Below are positions 54,151-64,000 of a stretch of 64,000 nucleotides of DNA, one piece after another. The stretch comes from Pararge aegeria (taxonomy: Eukaryota > Arthropoda > Insecta > Lepidoptera > Nymphalidae). The DNA is taken from NCBI RefSeq assembly GCF_905163445.1, contig NC_053185.1:20230001-20294000 (forward strand), written 5' to 3'. Below the pieces are notes generated by a model. The model ran no database searches. It was not told the DNA's origin and saw nothing but the letters and a program-made list of their open reading frames with translations. Every line of letters begins with the position of its first letter. Position 1 is the first letter of the stretch. The position numbers were made by a program, and so were the translations under genes.

Positions 54151-56149
54151 TGAAATTTCTCTGGTTTGGTTTTGGGAGGCTTCGGCTGAGGGACAAAAAT
54201 CGCACCGTGCCGCCGAGCGATATAGTGTAACGTTTTACATGTAGAAAGAGATGAGGGATAAAAGTGGACGCTAGTTCAATATATATTTATTATAATATAA
54301 CTAGCGTACACTAATAGTTAGGCTGCTACTATCTTAGGCTGCACCAACTGAAATTGCAGTCCAACTTGCTAAAAAAACACTTTTCACAGATTTCTCTTAA
54401 TTTTTTATTTCAGTCAATTTTTTTTTAAATGAATGAACTTGTTTTCATTTTGTAAAAACATTCTGGCAAATAACTGATGATTTATTCATGTTAAGTACGA
54501 GTATGATATTTAAATAATTAAATTCCTTATCCCAAATTTCGGAAAAATCCTTTTTTAGCAACAATGACAAACGTTAGTTATATGTCCGAACTCCGAATAA
54601 TATAAAGTATGTTCATACTAATATTATCTACCTCATTAAGCATCATGAGTAGAGGTTCAATTTCTGGACCCCAAGATTGTTGAAGTTTCCTGACTAAAAA
54701 TTCCTAGTACTCGAGGTTAGTGTCCTCAACTCGCTGCCTCGGAGAATTTCATCATTAACTTATTTGAAATATCCACCCCTCTTTTGATATAAGAGGCTGT
54801 TAACGCTTACCTTACCTTAGAAATATGGGCTATGTTAAAATTACAATAGTAATTATTAATAATAATCTACAGATACTGTAAGTAGATTAATTAAGGTTAC
54901 AGATAACTTAGAATATAATAGCTGTGGTGTGCAGTGCGTGGCCGGGTGGCGTGTACCTTGTGCATGTGACTATCGTCATCAAAATGTTTCGCACTTGTTG
55001 GCACTGCTGTGCAAACATGCGAAAATAGGTTGCTTTACTTTAAACATGAGTACTTCTACCTATATTAAAACTTTGATAATAAACTTCATTATTATTGTAA
55101 TTCCTTATCATCAATGGCATTTCGCCGTGGTTTGAACCGATCGAGGTGCAAGGCTGGGAATTCTTCTTCATCTTTTCGTAGTATAAAACAAAGTCGCTGC
55201 CCCTGTTTGAACGCTTACGTCTTTATATCTACGGATTTTAATGCAGTTTTCAGCAATAGATAGAGTGATTCGAAAGAAAGTTTTATATTCAAAGGGTTAT
55301 ATCCATATTATGGAAATTTGCAATATGATATCGTAACAAACAAATTTCTGTGCGCTTACATTCCCAACGCTGGCTTAACCTTACAAGATAGATCCCAATA
55401 ATGTAATACGGAATTGTATATCTTAAAAGATTGATAAAAATGTCCGCGTTGGTATATGTTTACCTCCCAATATAACCATTTTTATGTTTTGCACATGACA
55501 AAAAAGGTAAGGGTTATTTTTGGATAGGGTTTGGATAGGGATAGTGACCACGCGCCTGGCGAGCATATTATATAATGTAAGCAGCCGACTTTCAAACTCC
55601 GACTTGCCGCCTTCTAAATCTGCCTTTCGACGCTTCCCTTTTGCTGCAATCGCCACTCACAGGTCAGATCATCCGCGGCTGTTCTGTGAAATTTTTTTAG
55701 AGGGCCCTCTCAAATCGGAAATCTAAATCGATGCTGAAGCCAAACTGTATTTTAATTTTAATTTTGTCTGTCTGTGTGTATCTTGGCCGCCATACATTTT
55801 TTAAGAGATTACATATATTACTGCGAGATGGCTGGCCCATGGTCACTCACAATCACCTATATGATTGCAACTAAGCGACAACTTGTCACAATAATGGATG
55901 GCACATGTGATTACAGTGCAAATACGCATAAGCCCACTATTACATTACACGGAGGACGCTGTCGAGCCCACAGCGGGTGCGCCGTTCCACCTTCCTGCGT
56001 CGTTTCATCATCGTTATGTTACCGACGAATGCATACGCGTGCGCACGGCCTTCTGCAGCGCTCAGGCGCGCGAACGCTGCGCTGTCGGTACTGGCTACTC
56101 AGCTGTTACGAGTAATAAATGTTTGTATCAACCCAAGAAGTAACTTGCT

Positions 56150-56340
56150 TGCTATCCTCATCATCATGCGGGTGTCGTACGAGGCGACTAAGGGAATATA
56201 GTGGAGAATGCACCGCAGCGTCCTGTGCTAATCTAACTGCGATCACCTTTCCGCCCAGTGTGGTGATTATGGGCAAACCCTCCCTTCTGAGAGGCCATTA
56301 GTCCAGCAGTGGACTGTTATATTAGGCTATTAATGATTAC
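56150..56340 (+). repeat. SINE-like copy (family D)
   Basis: CATCATCATGCGGGTGTCGT and GAGGCGACTAAGGGAATATA are followed by GTGGTGATTATGGGCAAACC and TCCAGCAGTGGACTGTTATA. The second half matches 17848-17900 and 43790-43850. Confidence 0.6.
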
Positions 56341-56779
56341 CTATTTATTCCCAGTGAGTGTTTTGTGGTTTAAGGTTTCAACTTGGTGCTAATGGGATAC
56401 TCGTTAGTGTTCACCGTTGTGCGTGTGTGAGGGGTATTAGTGCTGACTAGGTGGGATGGTTTACTGCGTATCTTACTCTAATTGACGAAACGGTACTTGC
56501 TGCGCAAAGTGATAACGTGTTTCTAACCAAAGTTTTGCTCTCATAGATTTTTTTTACAATCCTAACTAGATCAAAATATCTTCGAATCGCATTGGGGGTA
56601 CAAAAAATTAACATAAGATATATTGGTCATTCAAACCGGTGAGGTATATTTTTGGAAACCGGTCAACAAGTATCTACCTAATACAAAAACCTAGTCGATC
56701 TTATAGTACCCCTCTTTTCACGTGAGTTATGAATACATAGGGAACTAAAGCCTCTAAAATAGCCTCACCTGTGGGAGAG

Positions 56780-57110
56780 GTCGGTAGACGGTTATAATTA
56801 ATTATTCGCGAGCCGACGCAGCTATTTCACGGTTGCTTCGGCGTGGAGGTGAAGCGATGAGGCGAAGTTCACGCCCGGGCGAGCTTGTGGGGAGTGAAAC
56901 CCACCTAAATGTCATCTCGATATAGCTAAGGCCTTCGGGTAAATCAGATTTAATCAGGGCACAGACCATGGGTTCTACACAACAATGGGTTGGACGTGGA
57001 AAGCGTTCCTATGCTGTACCTGACTGGGAAACTGGGGAACCCCCTACACTAAGTTGGATCAACGACACAGGACACCATCCTCTAACTTCTCGGAGTTTTG
57101 TGTTTTATTA
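56780..57110. mobile_element. Unclassified repeat-like block
   Basis: This moderately GC-rich block contains GCGTGGAGGTGAAGCGATGA and TGGGTTCTACACAACAATGG followed by TGGACGTGG, text that I associate loosely with non-LTR element 5' regions. No frame is conserved enough to assign a family. Confidence 0.3.
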
Positions 57111-57124
57111 ATTTGAGCCATTCA

Positions 57125-57240
57125 AATATCACTTGCTTCAACGGTGAATGAAAACATCGTGAGGAAACCTGCGAGCGTGGCGGACTAAGGCCTAAGTGGT
57201 GGGTAGGTAAGGGGTTGATAAGAATTATGACCTAAGTGGA
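57125..57240 (+). repeat. SINE-like copy (family C), internally deleted
   Basis: ACTTGCTTCAACGGTGAATG and AAACATCGTGAGGAAACC are joined directly to GCGTGGCGGACTAAGGCCTA, skipping the middle of the family seen in the 50700 copy. It is an internal deletion or a subfamily. Confidence 0.6.
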
Positions 57241-57284
57241 TATGGCTCGAAAAATCAACATAATATCATCAATATGCTGTTTCA

Positions 57285-57475
57285 TTTATTTATAAATAAA
57301 TAAATATACTACGGCAATACACACATCGCACCTAGCCCCAAAGTAAGCGTAGCTTGTGTTAGGGTTACTAAGTTGACTGATGAATATATTTATATATAAT
57401 AAATAAATAGCAATATACATATAAACAGTGTCTGGGACACTGAAAAACGCTGCATACTGAACCAATCGGCCGTCA
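57285..57475 (-). repeat. tRNA-derived SINE (family B), truncated
   Basis: It is nearly identical to 48130-48395 over the tail (AATATACTACGGCAATACAC ACATCGC, CCCCAAAGTAAGCGTAGC) and part of the head (CTGAACCAATCGGCCGTCAA), but the central B-box part is deleted. Confidence 0.75.
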
Positions 57476-58249
57476 AGATTTATGTTGGAAACATTCAAAA
57501 AGTCTTGTCATAAGACTGCACTTTAATAATAAACCAACATCATCATTATATTGTAACCTATTACCGGTAATCTAACGGCTCTCCTGTCAAAATATGAAGT
57601 AATATAGAATAATTAATCATACAGCGATGAGAAAACATTTAGCGCCGAGTCTTTACTTAGTTTACGTCATCAACACAACCAAACATAGTTTTAATTTTAT
57701 ATTCATTGTTCTTATGTTTTTATAAAATTAAGCTATGACGTATGGTTCACCCAAATTCCTTTTTTATCTCCGTGCTCTGGTTGGCACATGTTGGAAAGTC
57801 TGGACTTTGATTCATAACTAATAATAATTAATATACCGTAGCTGCTTCTAAGGTATATTAATTTTTAGGGTTACGATCTACTTAGATAATTTTAGACAAG
57901 AAGAAAAATCTGTGCGGACTAACTAATGCATATATTTAATTTATTGTTCAGAACATAACACTGTTTTTCCAAAACACTGCCTACTGCCTACAGCAAATAT
58001 TGGCTCTACATTGCAGTTGCAGCCTTTGAAGGGTCTGTGTGGTGATTCGTTAATGCGTGCAAAAAATAAAATACAATAGTAAAATGTACAGTTGCCGCGG
58101 ATTACATCTAATTAAGCATCACATTCATTGTAGACCAAATTATGACTAAAACTCTCCGGAACACCATTCAGGTATTATTCAGCTATTCCAGCTTGAGAAC
58201 TCAGACTAGCTATAGAATGGCATTAATTCTGTTGATTTTTTTTAATAGT

Positions 58250-58570
58250 ATAAATTAACAGACCAGGCAGATGGCTCATCTGATGATAAGTGGAAAGCCA
58301 TCGCCTATAAACAGAGCAACGATACTTCGGGCATGCAAGGAACACATCCTCCAAAGTTGTGCCCTGTGACCATCAATTTTAGGCGTTAAAAATCATGTGA
58401 CCCGGCAGTAGACCTGTAATTACACTTCGGACCGGAATAAGACAATGTTGCTTGGTAGCAGAAATAAGTATGGCTGCTACTTCTAAAACAAACACAGAGA
58501 TTTATGTTCATCAGAATTGGCACCAAAGTCGTGTGCGTTCCCTGTTCGCCATTCAATAGCCCGGCCGGGT
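58250..58570 (+). repeat. SINE-like copy (family A), fullest
   Basis: ACCAGGCAGATGGCTCATCT, GATAAGTGGAAAGCCATCGC, AACACATCCTCCAAAGTTG, GTGACCATCAATTTTAGGCG and CAATGTTGCTTGGTAGCAGA follow one another in the family order. It starts after an AT-rich stretch. Confidence 0.7.
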
Positions 58571-58942
58571 TACCTTCACCGTGCCACTAAGAAAAACATA
58601 CACCTTCTATTATCGATGAAATTTAAGATTAAGCATGTTGTCTCGTTCTAGTAAGCAACACCTCTAGTAGTCTCATGTAAAGAGCAGCTCCCGTTATGCA
58701 AAGTCAAGCAGACCAGTGTGGCCGATGATGTCACTCGACAAACAAACGGACCTAAGAAACGTGTTGTTTGACGTACATTTATCGTCATAATAAGTAATCG
58801 ATACGTATTGACGAGACATCTCGAAAAATATAAAATATCGTAATATTTCAAAGGTAAGTTATTGTTGATAGAAAATTCTGACAAAGTTCACGAGTACTTT
58901 GTAATTACAATTATTCTCTTAAAAACCCCAAGTTTCAAAACC

Positions 58943-58969
58943 ACTATATATATATATATATATATATAA
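58943..58969. repeat. (TA)n microsatellite
   Basis: An uninterrupted run of about 13 TA units in AT-rich intergenic sequence. Confidence 0.95.
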
Positions 58970-59399
58970 CTTAATTACGAAATACTGTTAAAGAATGCAT
59001 TCTTATACTTCATTATGAATTTATATCACCCTGTTTACACCATCACCCATATTAAATCAAAAGAAGCCTATTTATTTCTCCATACAAACTAATTCAAAAC
59101 ATTCTAAGTATTTAGTTATGACAACCCTATTAAAGATAAAAGACCGACACGGGCATAGTACCTACGCAACGCGACGCGTACCTAAAAAAGTGACAGGAGT
59201 CACTTGATTTTACTTCTGCATGTTATGTTAGGGCTGTATCCGATTTCGTTCAATAAAAACTATGGAAGTGGTTTACTCAAAAACTATTAACGTTTCTGTT
59301 TCACAGATTAGTCTTAGAGACAGTGAATAATGTACCTCTAGAACATGTGAAGTAATATTTCGGTTTGAATTTAAGTTACGTTGTATATTCAATTTAGAA

Positions 59400-59485
59400 T
59401 TTACCACATTTATTAAATATCTGCATATAATATTTATTCATAACCCACATTTATTAAATATCTGCATATAATATTCATAAACAAC
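59400..59485. repeat. Tandem duplication, about 42-bp period
   Basis: CCACATTTATTAAATATCTG CATATAATATT occurs at about 59403 and again at about 59445, with a short variable spacer (TATTCATAACC versus CATAAACAACC). Confidence 0.85.
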
Positions 59486-59954
59486 CTAAGTTGATCTTAA
59501 AATTTTTGTTGCCTAGGATAATCCGCAGGAAAACCAAGATCTGCATTATAAAACAACGTTTTTCATGTACTTATTTTTTAGAATTTATTAAAGAGCGAGA
59601 ACAATAATTCTTAAATAAAAAATATTCCGAGAGATTCTGTGCCTGTAGCTGCAGAAAACGGAAAAAAAGAAGATACAAGGCATGATTGATTGAGCACAAG
59701 AAGAACTAATTTGGAGAAACTAAATGGATGCGAGTTAGCTGGCTTGAATACCTAGGAAGAGGGAGGGAGGAGGAGGGGAAAAGAACTAGAGCAGATTTTT
59801 TGCCTGCAATATTTCTTCCTCGAAAGTGATAGTAGTCGCTTTGACACATAATTGAAATTTTGAATGTGCTAGTAAAACGAACGCTGCGAAGTACCGGCAC
59901 GATGCTTTGGATTCGGTGGATATCCGTGCTAGCAGACTCATCAGCGACCTAGCC

Positions 59955-59963
59955 TATAAAAAG
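59955..59963 (+). promoter_or_regulatory. TATA-like box
   Basis: TATAAAAAG at 59955-59963 is followed about 30 bases later by a GC-richer stretch (GCGCATCATCGCAAGCGCGC). It could drive a transcript including the GC-rich island at 60.4-60.6 kb, but no transcript or initiator match supports this. Confidence 0.2.
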
Positions 59964-60354
59964 CTTTAAAGTTTGGCGCATCATCGCAAGCGCGCATCTC
60001 GTGTGATACCATCGAATCGCGAGGCATCGTACGGATCTGCACTTTTGCATGGTTGTTAAACCATGGAATACTACTTACTATACTATACACTATGCATCCT
60101 CATTTCTAACATGCTAAGCCAATATCTGAAATATCGTTCCGACTTCCGCTTTTCTTACCATCCACATCAAGAGGGATCTTCTAGGCAGGATTGAACAATC
60201 ATGCAATTTATGTTTACAGCATGAAATTTATTTTTTTATTAATAAAATGGCGACCCTCCAAAGGCACAAATACTGAAGTTATTTATTGAACAGATATTTA
60301 GAATAATTAGAAATTAGGTGGAAGTCATCGACCTCAGCAGCGCGCGGCGGAGTG

Positions 60355-60606
60355 ATGAGTAGATCGCAAATCCGCAGAATGCAGGTCGCGCTGCATGGAA
60401 GTTGGAAGGCCGTTTCCGCGCTGCGCACTGCGCGCCTGCGGGCGCCCGGCTGGCCCTGCGGCCGGCATTCGTGCCCCAGCCGCCGCCGTGACCGCACGCG
60501 ATGGCGACCGCGCCCTGACGCGACCCGCGACAACACCGACCGCCGACACCGCCCGTACGTGTGTGCTGTGACTATTTCCCGTGCTACATACAAAAACATG
60601 ACTCGG
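60355..60606 (+). other. GC-rich island ending in a strong splice donor: possible first exon
   Basis: About 200 bases of high-GC sequence stand out in AT-rich surroundings and end with ATGACTCG|GTAAGTGC near 60606. An ATG at 60355 opens a frame to the donor (start MSRSQIRRMQVALHG) that is Arg-rich and unrecognised. A second ATG (60599, context AAAAACATGAC) lies just before the donor. It could be the 5' UTR or first coding exon of a gene to the right of the window. No downstream exon was recognised to 64000. Confidence 0.35.
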
Positions 60607-62619
60607 TAAGTGCTAACTTAAGCTTAACTAAGATATTGCTCGTGATTCTAGGCTCCCCAGATCTACGCTATATAGTAGACAGTAGTAGGTACGCAGTGCT
60701 TCCTGAAATTTCGCACGCGCAATTCGAGCCCTTGGTAAATGTTGACTGTTTCCAGCCAGTACGTAAGGACCTATGTGTACACAAACAAAACGACGTAGTT
60801 AACTTTTCTATCCAATGCAGCAATCGTGTTTATTCCTCCAGGAAGTTCTACGAGCCGGTAGTTGGTAGCTGGTATTTCATGAAATTTCGCACACACTATT
60901 CTGGCTTAATTTTTAATTTATAATTCGGTGAAATTTGATTTCGCAAACACGATCATCATCGAAATTTCACTGAAAACCTACGTATCTATACTTGTCAATT
61001 TATTGTGTGACTATGTCTTCTCCTGCCAACTTTTAAATCAAGTTAATTTATCTGCTTTACAAAATTTACCTTTAAAATAATCTTAATTTATAGGTAAATT
61101 ATCACCAAATAATTCCAATAATCCCTAAGTTTCATTAGCCTTTTTTTTTAAAATAAATTCCTAAGATATTTTGCGGAGATCGGGATATGTGAGATTTTAA
61201 ATAACTTGACACAATAGGTACCAAGAGTTCTACTCTTGTCAGTCTGGTAAAGTTCGACAATATTGATAGATTGTCGGGTCGACTCCTCTCCAAATTTCCT
61301 CTCTAAACTGTACCATGTGCAGCTAGAGTCCTCATTGTTGAGCGCTAACTATTTATGTACAACACTAGGCTCGGTTTCCTTACAACACTCGTCTGGCATT
61401 ACCTTTATTGTTTATATTTCAACCATGATTTAACTTCCTAACTACTCAGGTATCCTCTCTGTTTACCTTTAATTAAATACCATTCATAATAATTAAATTA
61501 AACTATGCAAATAAACTCCACACTGTTAGAATAACGTCATGGGTATCTTTAGTTTTTCCGCTTACTTGTAAATCACGTGGAGCCTGCCTCTTATTGACAT
61601 AGATATTTGGTAAAAAGCTAATAAACCAATTGAATGGTTGCGTAAACAAGTTGAAAGAAAAAGGTTCAAAAAATTTTAGGAGGTGGCTAAAAAAATAAAT
61701 AGTAATGTTCAACAGGCAATTTATTAATGGCTTTTATGCTGTTGCAGATGTCCGTAGACTGTAATCACTTTACATCAGGGCCCTTTTGCTCATTATTTAG
61801 GGATATAAATTTACAAGGGAGCCGGCAATCTGCTAACTCCAGACAAGCACGTATTATGGGCAATTTATATGCAATTTTTTTGAATTTGTTATGAAATCGG
61901 TGGAATGAATTGGTGTAAATTCTTTTGCAGTTTAATTATGTATTGCGCGGTCACACATTTGGTTTACGTTATTGTGAATATTTCTGTGATTGGATGCCGC
62001 TGTCTCAATAACTCTGTGACTCGGATAGCTGAGAGGAAAATGTGTGACAAAACTGTTAATTATCTCTACGGATCGATTGGAATTAATTACATATAAACGT
62101 TCTGCTGTAAATAAGTGGCCATCAATCTAATCATAGATCTATATTAAAATTGGTTTGATTAATAATATCACCGATTAAAGATAGTTGTAGCAAATGTCTT
62201 CAAATAACTGCATCAAAACCGCTTCTAAACCTATGATTTCAAACATTTTAAGAACTATTGAGGCTCTTTATTCTGATGGTATGGCCTAATTTATATCATC
62301 AGCGCTTCATTTTGGTGACATGGTTATTATCGATGCAGTCGGAACATATTTCTTGAATCTGAATCAAGAACTTAAAATCACTAAGTGAAGCTTGGCTAAA
62401 GCATTTTTTACAGCCAAATCCTGCTCTTGCATTCAGTAACTTTCTGACAAGTTGCCTGCATGTCTTCTTAATGCAAAAAAAAAAATTATATCGCCCGTGT
62501 GAAAAGGTACTCATGACAATCCTCGTATAGATGTTTCAGATCGCCACTTTAAAAGATTTATCTCCTACATATAATTAAACAGGAATTATTTCAAATAACC
62601 CAAAAAAAATATTGCAGTT

Positions 62620-62712
62620 ATTATAATTAGGCGAGGGTTACATCAAAAATGCCACCTATGGGCCTACTTGAATAAAGATATTTTTGACTTTGACATTGAC
62701 TTTGACTTTACA
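62620..62712 (+). mobile_element. LINE 3' tail
   Basis: GGGCCTACTTGAATAAAGAT followed by ATTTTTGACTTTGACATTGACTTTGAC is the canonical 3' end of lepidopteran CR1/Jockey-like LINEs with a short microsatellite-like tail. Only the tail is left. Confidence 0.7.
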
Positions 62713-62885
62713 GGCACATGAGGCTTAACACCTAAAAATTGATGCACATAGGATGGCATGTTGCAGGACAAGCTTCTTGCATGTCTTGTGAAGTGTTGCT
62801 CTGTTTATAGGCAACGGTTTTCCATTTACCATCACGTGGATCATCTGCTTGATCCGTCAATCGTCCAAAAATCGTAACTACGATT
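62712..62885 (-). repeat. SINE-like copy (family A), inverted
   Basis: The reverse strand carries TGACGGATCAAGCAGATGAT, GTAAATGGAAAACCGTTGCC, TATAAACAGAGCAACAC and ATGCACATAGGATGGCATG-type text in the order of the 58250 copy. It lies directly against the LINE tail. Confidence 0.65.
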
Positions 62886-64000
62886 TTATCTGTTCCGTAT
62901 GAAAAAGTTCAGGCCCACAGCAGACTATTGCAAAAACTGATTGGTGTAAATCTAGTGCATTAGAAATAAGATCTGAAGAAGAAGTAGAGCTAACGAGACA
63001 ATTAACGAGCTGCCAGACTATAGTGGTAAAAACAATATGCAGATAAGTATTAGTAATGCGAAAGGTCGTAGGTCGTCGCGCGATTCGCAGTAGACAGAAG
63101 ATCTCTCGTAGACTCATGAAGGTTGTGCCCGCGCAGACTGTAATGGTGAATTTTAACGTATGACGTCATCATCTTATACGCCTCGGTGTAAAACAATGGT
63201 AGTGACTATAAAGTATTATGCGATGCAGTAAATGTTGATCAGGGTTTCTATTAAATTAAATCGTAACACTCTTAACCACAAATTGTGGCATAAAAATTTA
63301 TTGTCTTTGGTTTTGTTTTGGTTGTATGAAAATATGTCAGATAACGTCACAAAATGCATTTCGTGCGCAATTTAGATTTCAATACCATAGTGAATCAGGG
63401 CCTAGTTCCCATTTATTACGTCGCATAATACAAAAAGTGACAAGTTAGCAAAGCTTACGAAGCATTCCTTCGAGCTGAGGAAAATTTATGGCCTCTAGTC
63501 ACTTTTTCGTTTTACTAATCACCGCCGCACTTCAAAATACGACAAGGTATATTAATAAACATAGGCTTTTAAAGTTGGTTGTTTTGATAGTCAACTATCT
63601 TGGATGCTATTATAAAAATACAGTGAGCTGTTAGCGTGACATCCCCTCTGTGACATGTCAAGTTGACAGCAGGTATGTCACGCTCATTTGTGTGATGTCT
63701 AAGGAAGGATGCACATGCATCCGTGCCATGCGGTATTGTATGCAAATTGCTATATTTACAGGCTTAGAGGAATTGGCTCGAGAATGTGATACGCTCATCG
63801 TAATCTAAACTGTGCCGTAGAACTTTTTTAGTTACTTTTCTTTTTTTAGGTAACTATTATTATTAGTGAAGGCACTACATAAACTTAATATCGGACTGCT
63901 TTCTATGTATGTTGGAAATAAAATAAAATAATAAAAATAAAATATAATAAAACGCTAAAATCCGCTCAGTACTTTATGGTAATTTTCGTTATTAATCCTA
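62886..64000. other. AT-rich region without recognised genes
   Basis: I see no coding feature, RNA gene or clear repeat apart from an A-rich simple stretch (AAATAAAATAAAATAATAAA) at about 63919-63955 and a short inverted pair (AGCGTGACAT at about 63634 with ATGTCACGCT at about 63675). Confidence 0.5.

Noticed and set aside
55774..56301. Overlapping frames of 60-113 codons around 56 kb
   Set aside because: The region overlaps repeat-like sequence including a family D SINE; the frames are mutually inconsistent and unrecognised.
1..64000. CRISPR arrays, phage genes, or prokaryotic operons
   Set aside because: No regularly spaced direct repeats, ribosome-binding sites or compact gene clusters; all genes are intron-rich and animal-type.
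1..64000. A new defence or mobile gene system in the window
   Set aside because: Every conserved reading frame I could follow belongs to VPS13D, the C11orf54-type hydrolase, the RNF34-type ligase or known retroelement types. Remaining open frames lack support.

Overview
The window looks like a piece of a lepidopteran (moth or butterfly) nuclear genome. It is AT-rich, and its genes are split into many short exons with canonical splice sites. It is littered with repeat types I associate with Lepidoptera: tRNA-derived SINEs, decayed LINEs (CR1/Jockey-like and RTE-like) and short foldback or MITE-like elements. No prokaryotic operon, phage or CRISPR structure is present. All homology statements rest on reading translated sequence against remembered families; no search was run.

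Region 1 (1-24168, + strand) is the 3' part of one large gene, a VPS13D orthologue. I could chain 37 exons with consistent reading phase. They encode about 2318 residues and end at a stop at 24166-24168. The chain covers the second half of the lipid-transfer rod, the VAB (VPS13 adaptor-binding) domain, a ricin-type beta-trefoil, the ATG2_C region and the PH-like C-terminus. The 5' end lies outside the window. Many exons are extremely GC-rich islands in AT-rich introns, and the introns hold LINE, RTE and SINE debris.

Region 2 (about 28070-34321, + strand) is a complete seven-coding-exon gene for a C11orf54/PTD012-type ester hydrolase (DUF1907). It encodes 324 residues and has the His-x-His-x9-His zinc motif.

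Region 3 (about 38270-44750, - strand) is a complete seven-coding-exon gene for an RNF34/RFFL-type E3 ubiquitin ligase of 413 residues: FYVE-like zinc finger, two SAP-like segments and a C-terminal RING. It is convergent with region 2.

Region 4 (44760-64000) has no recognised protein gene. It holds two nearly identical tRNA-Ser(UGA) genes 1.8 kb apart, many SINE copies, an RTE-type LINE fragment, MITE-like elements, a GC-rich island near 60.4-60.6 kb ending in a strong splice donor (a possible first exon of a gene beyond the window), and AT-rich sequence.

The three protein genes have no obvious shared pathway. VPS13D acts in lipid transfer at ER, mitochondrial and peroxisomal contacts, the hydrolase is a soluble metalloenzyme, and RNF34 is a ubiquitin ligase. 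The most notable points are: (1) the VPS13D chain has a low-complexity Ala/Gly/Pro linker where the UBA domain sits in other animals; (2) a GC-AG intron lies in the VPS13D C-terminus; (3) an unexplained GC-rich island lies inside a VPS13D intron at about 11.19-11.32 kb; (4) there are several near-perfect hairpins.
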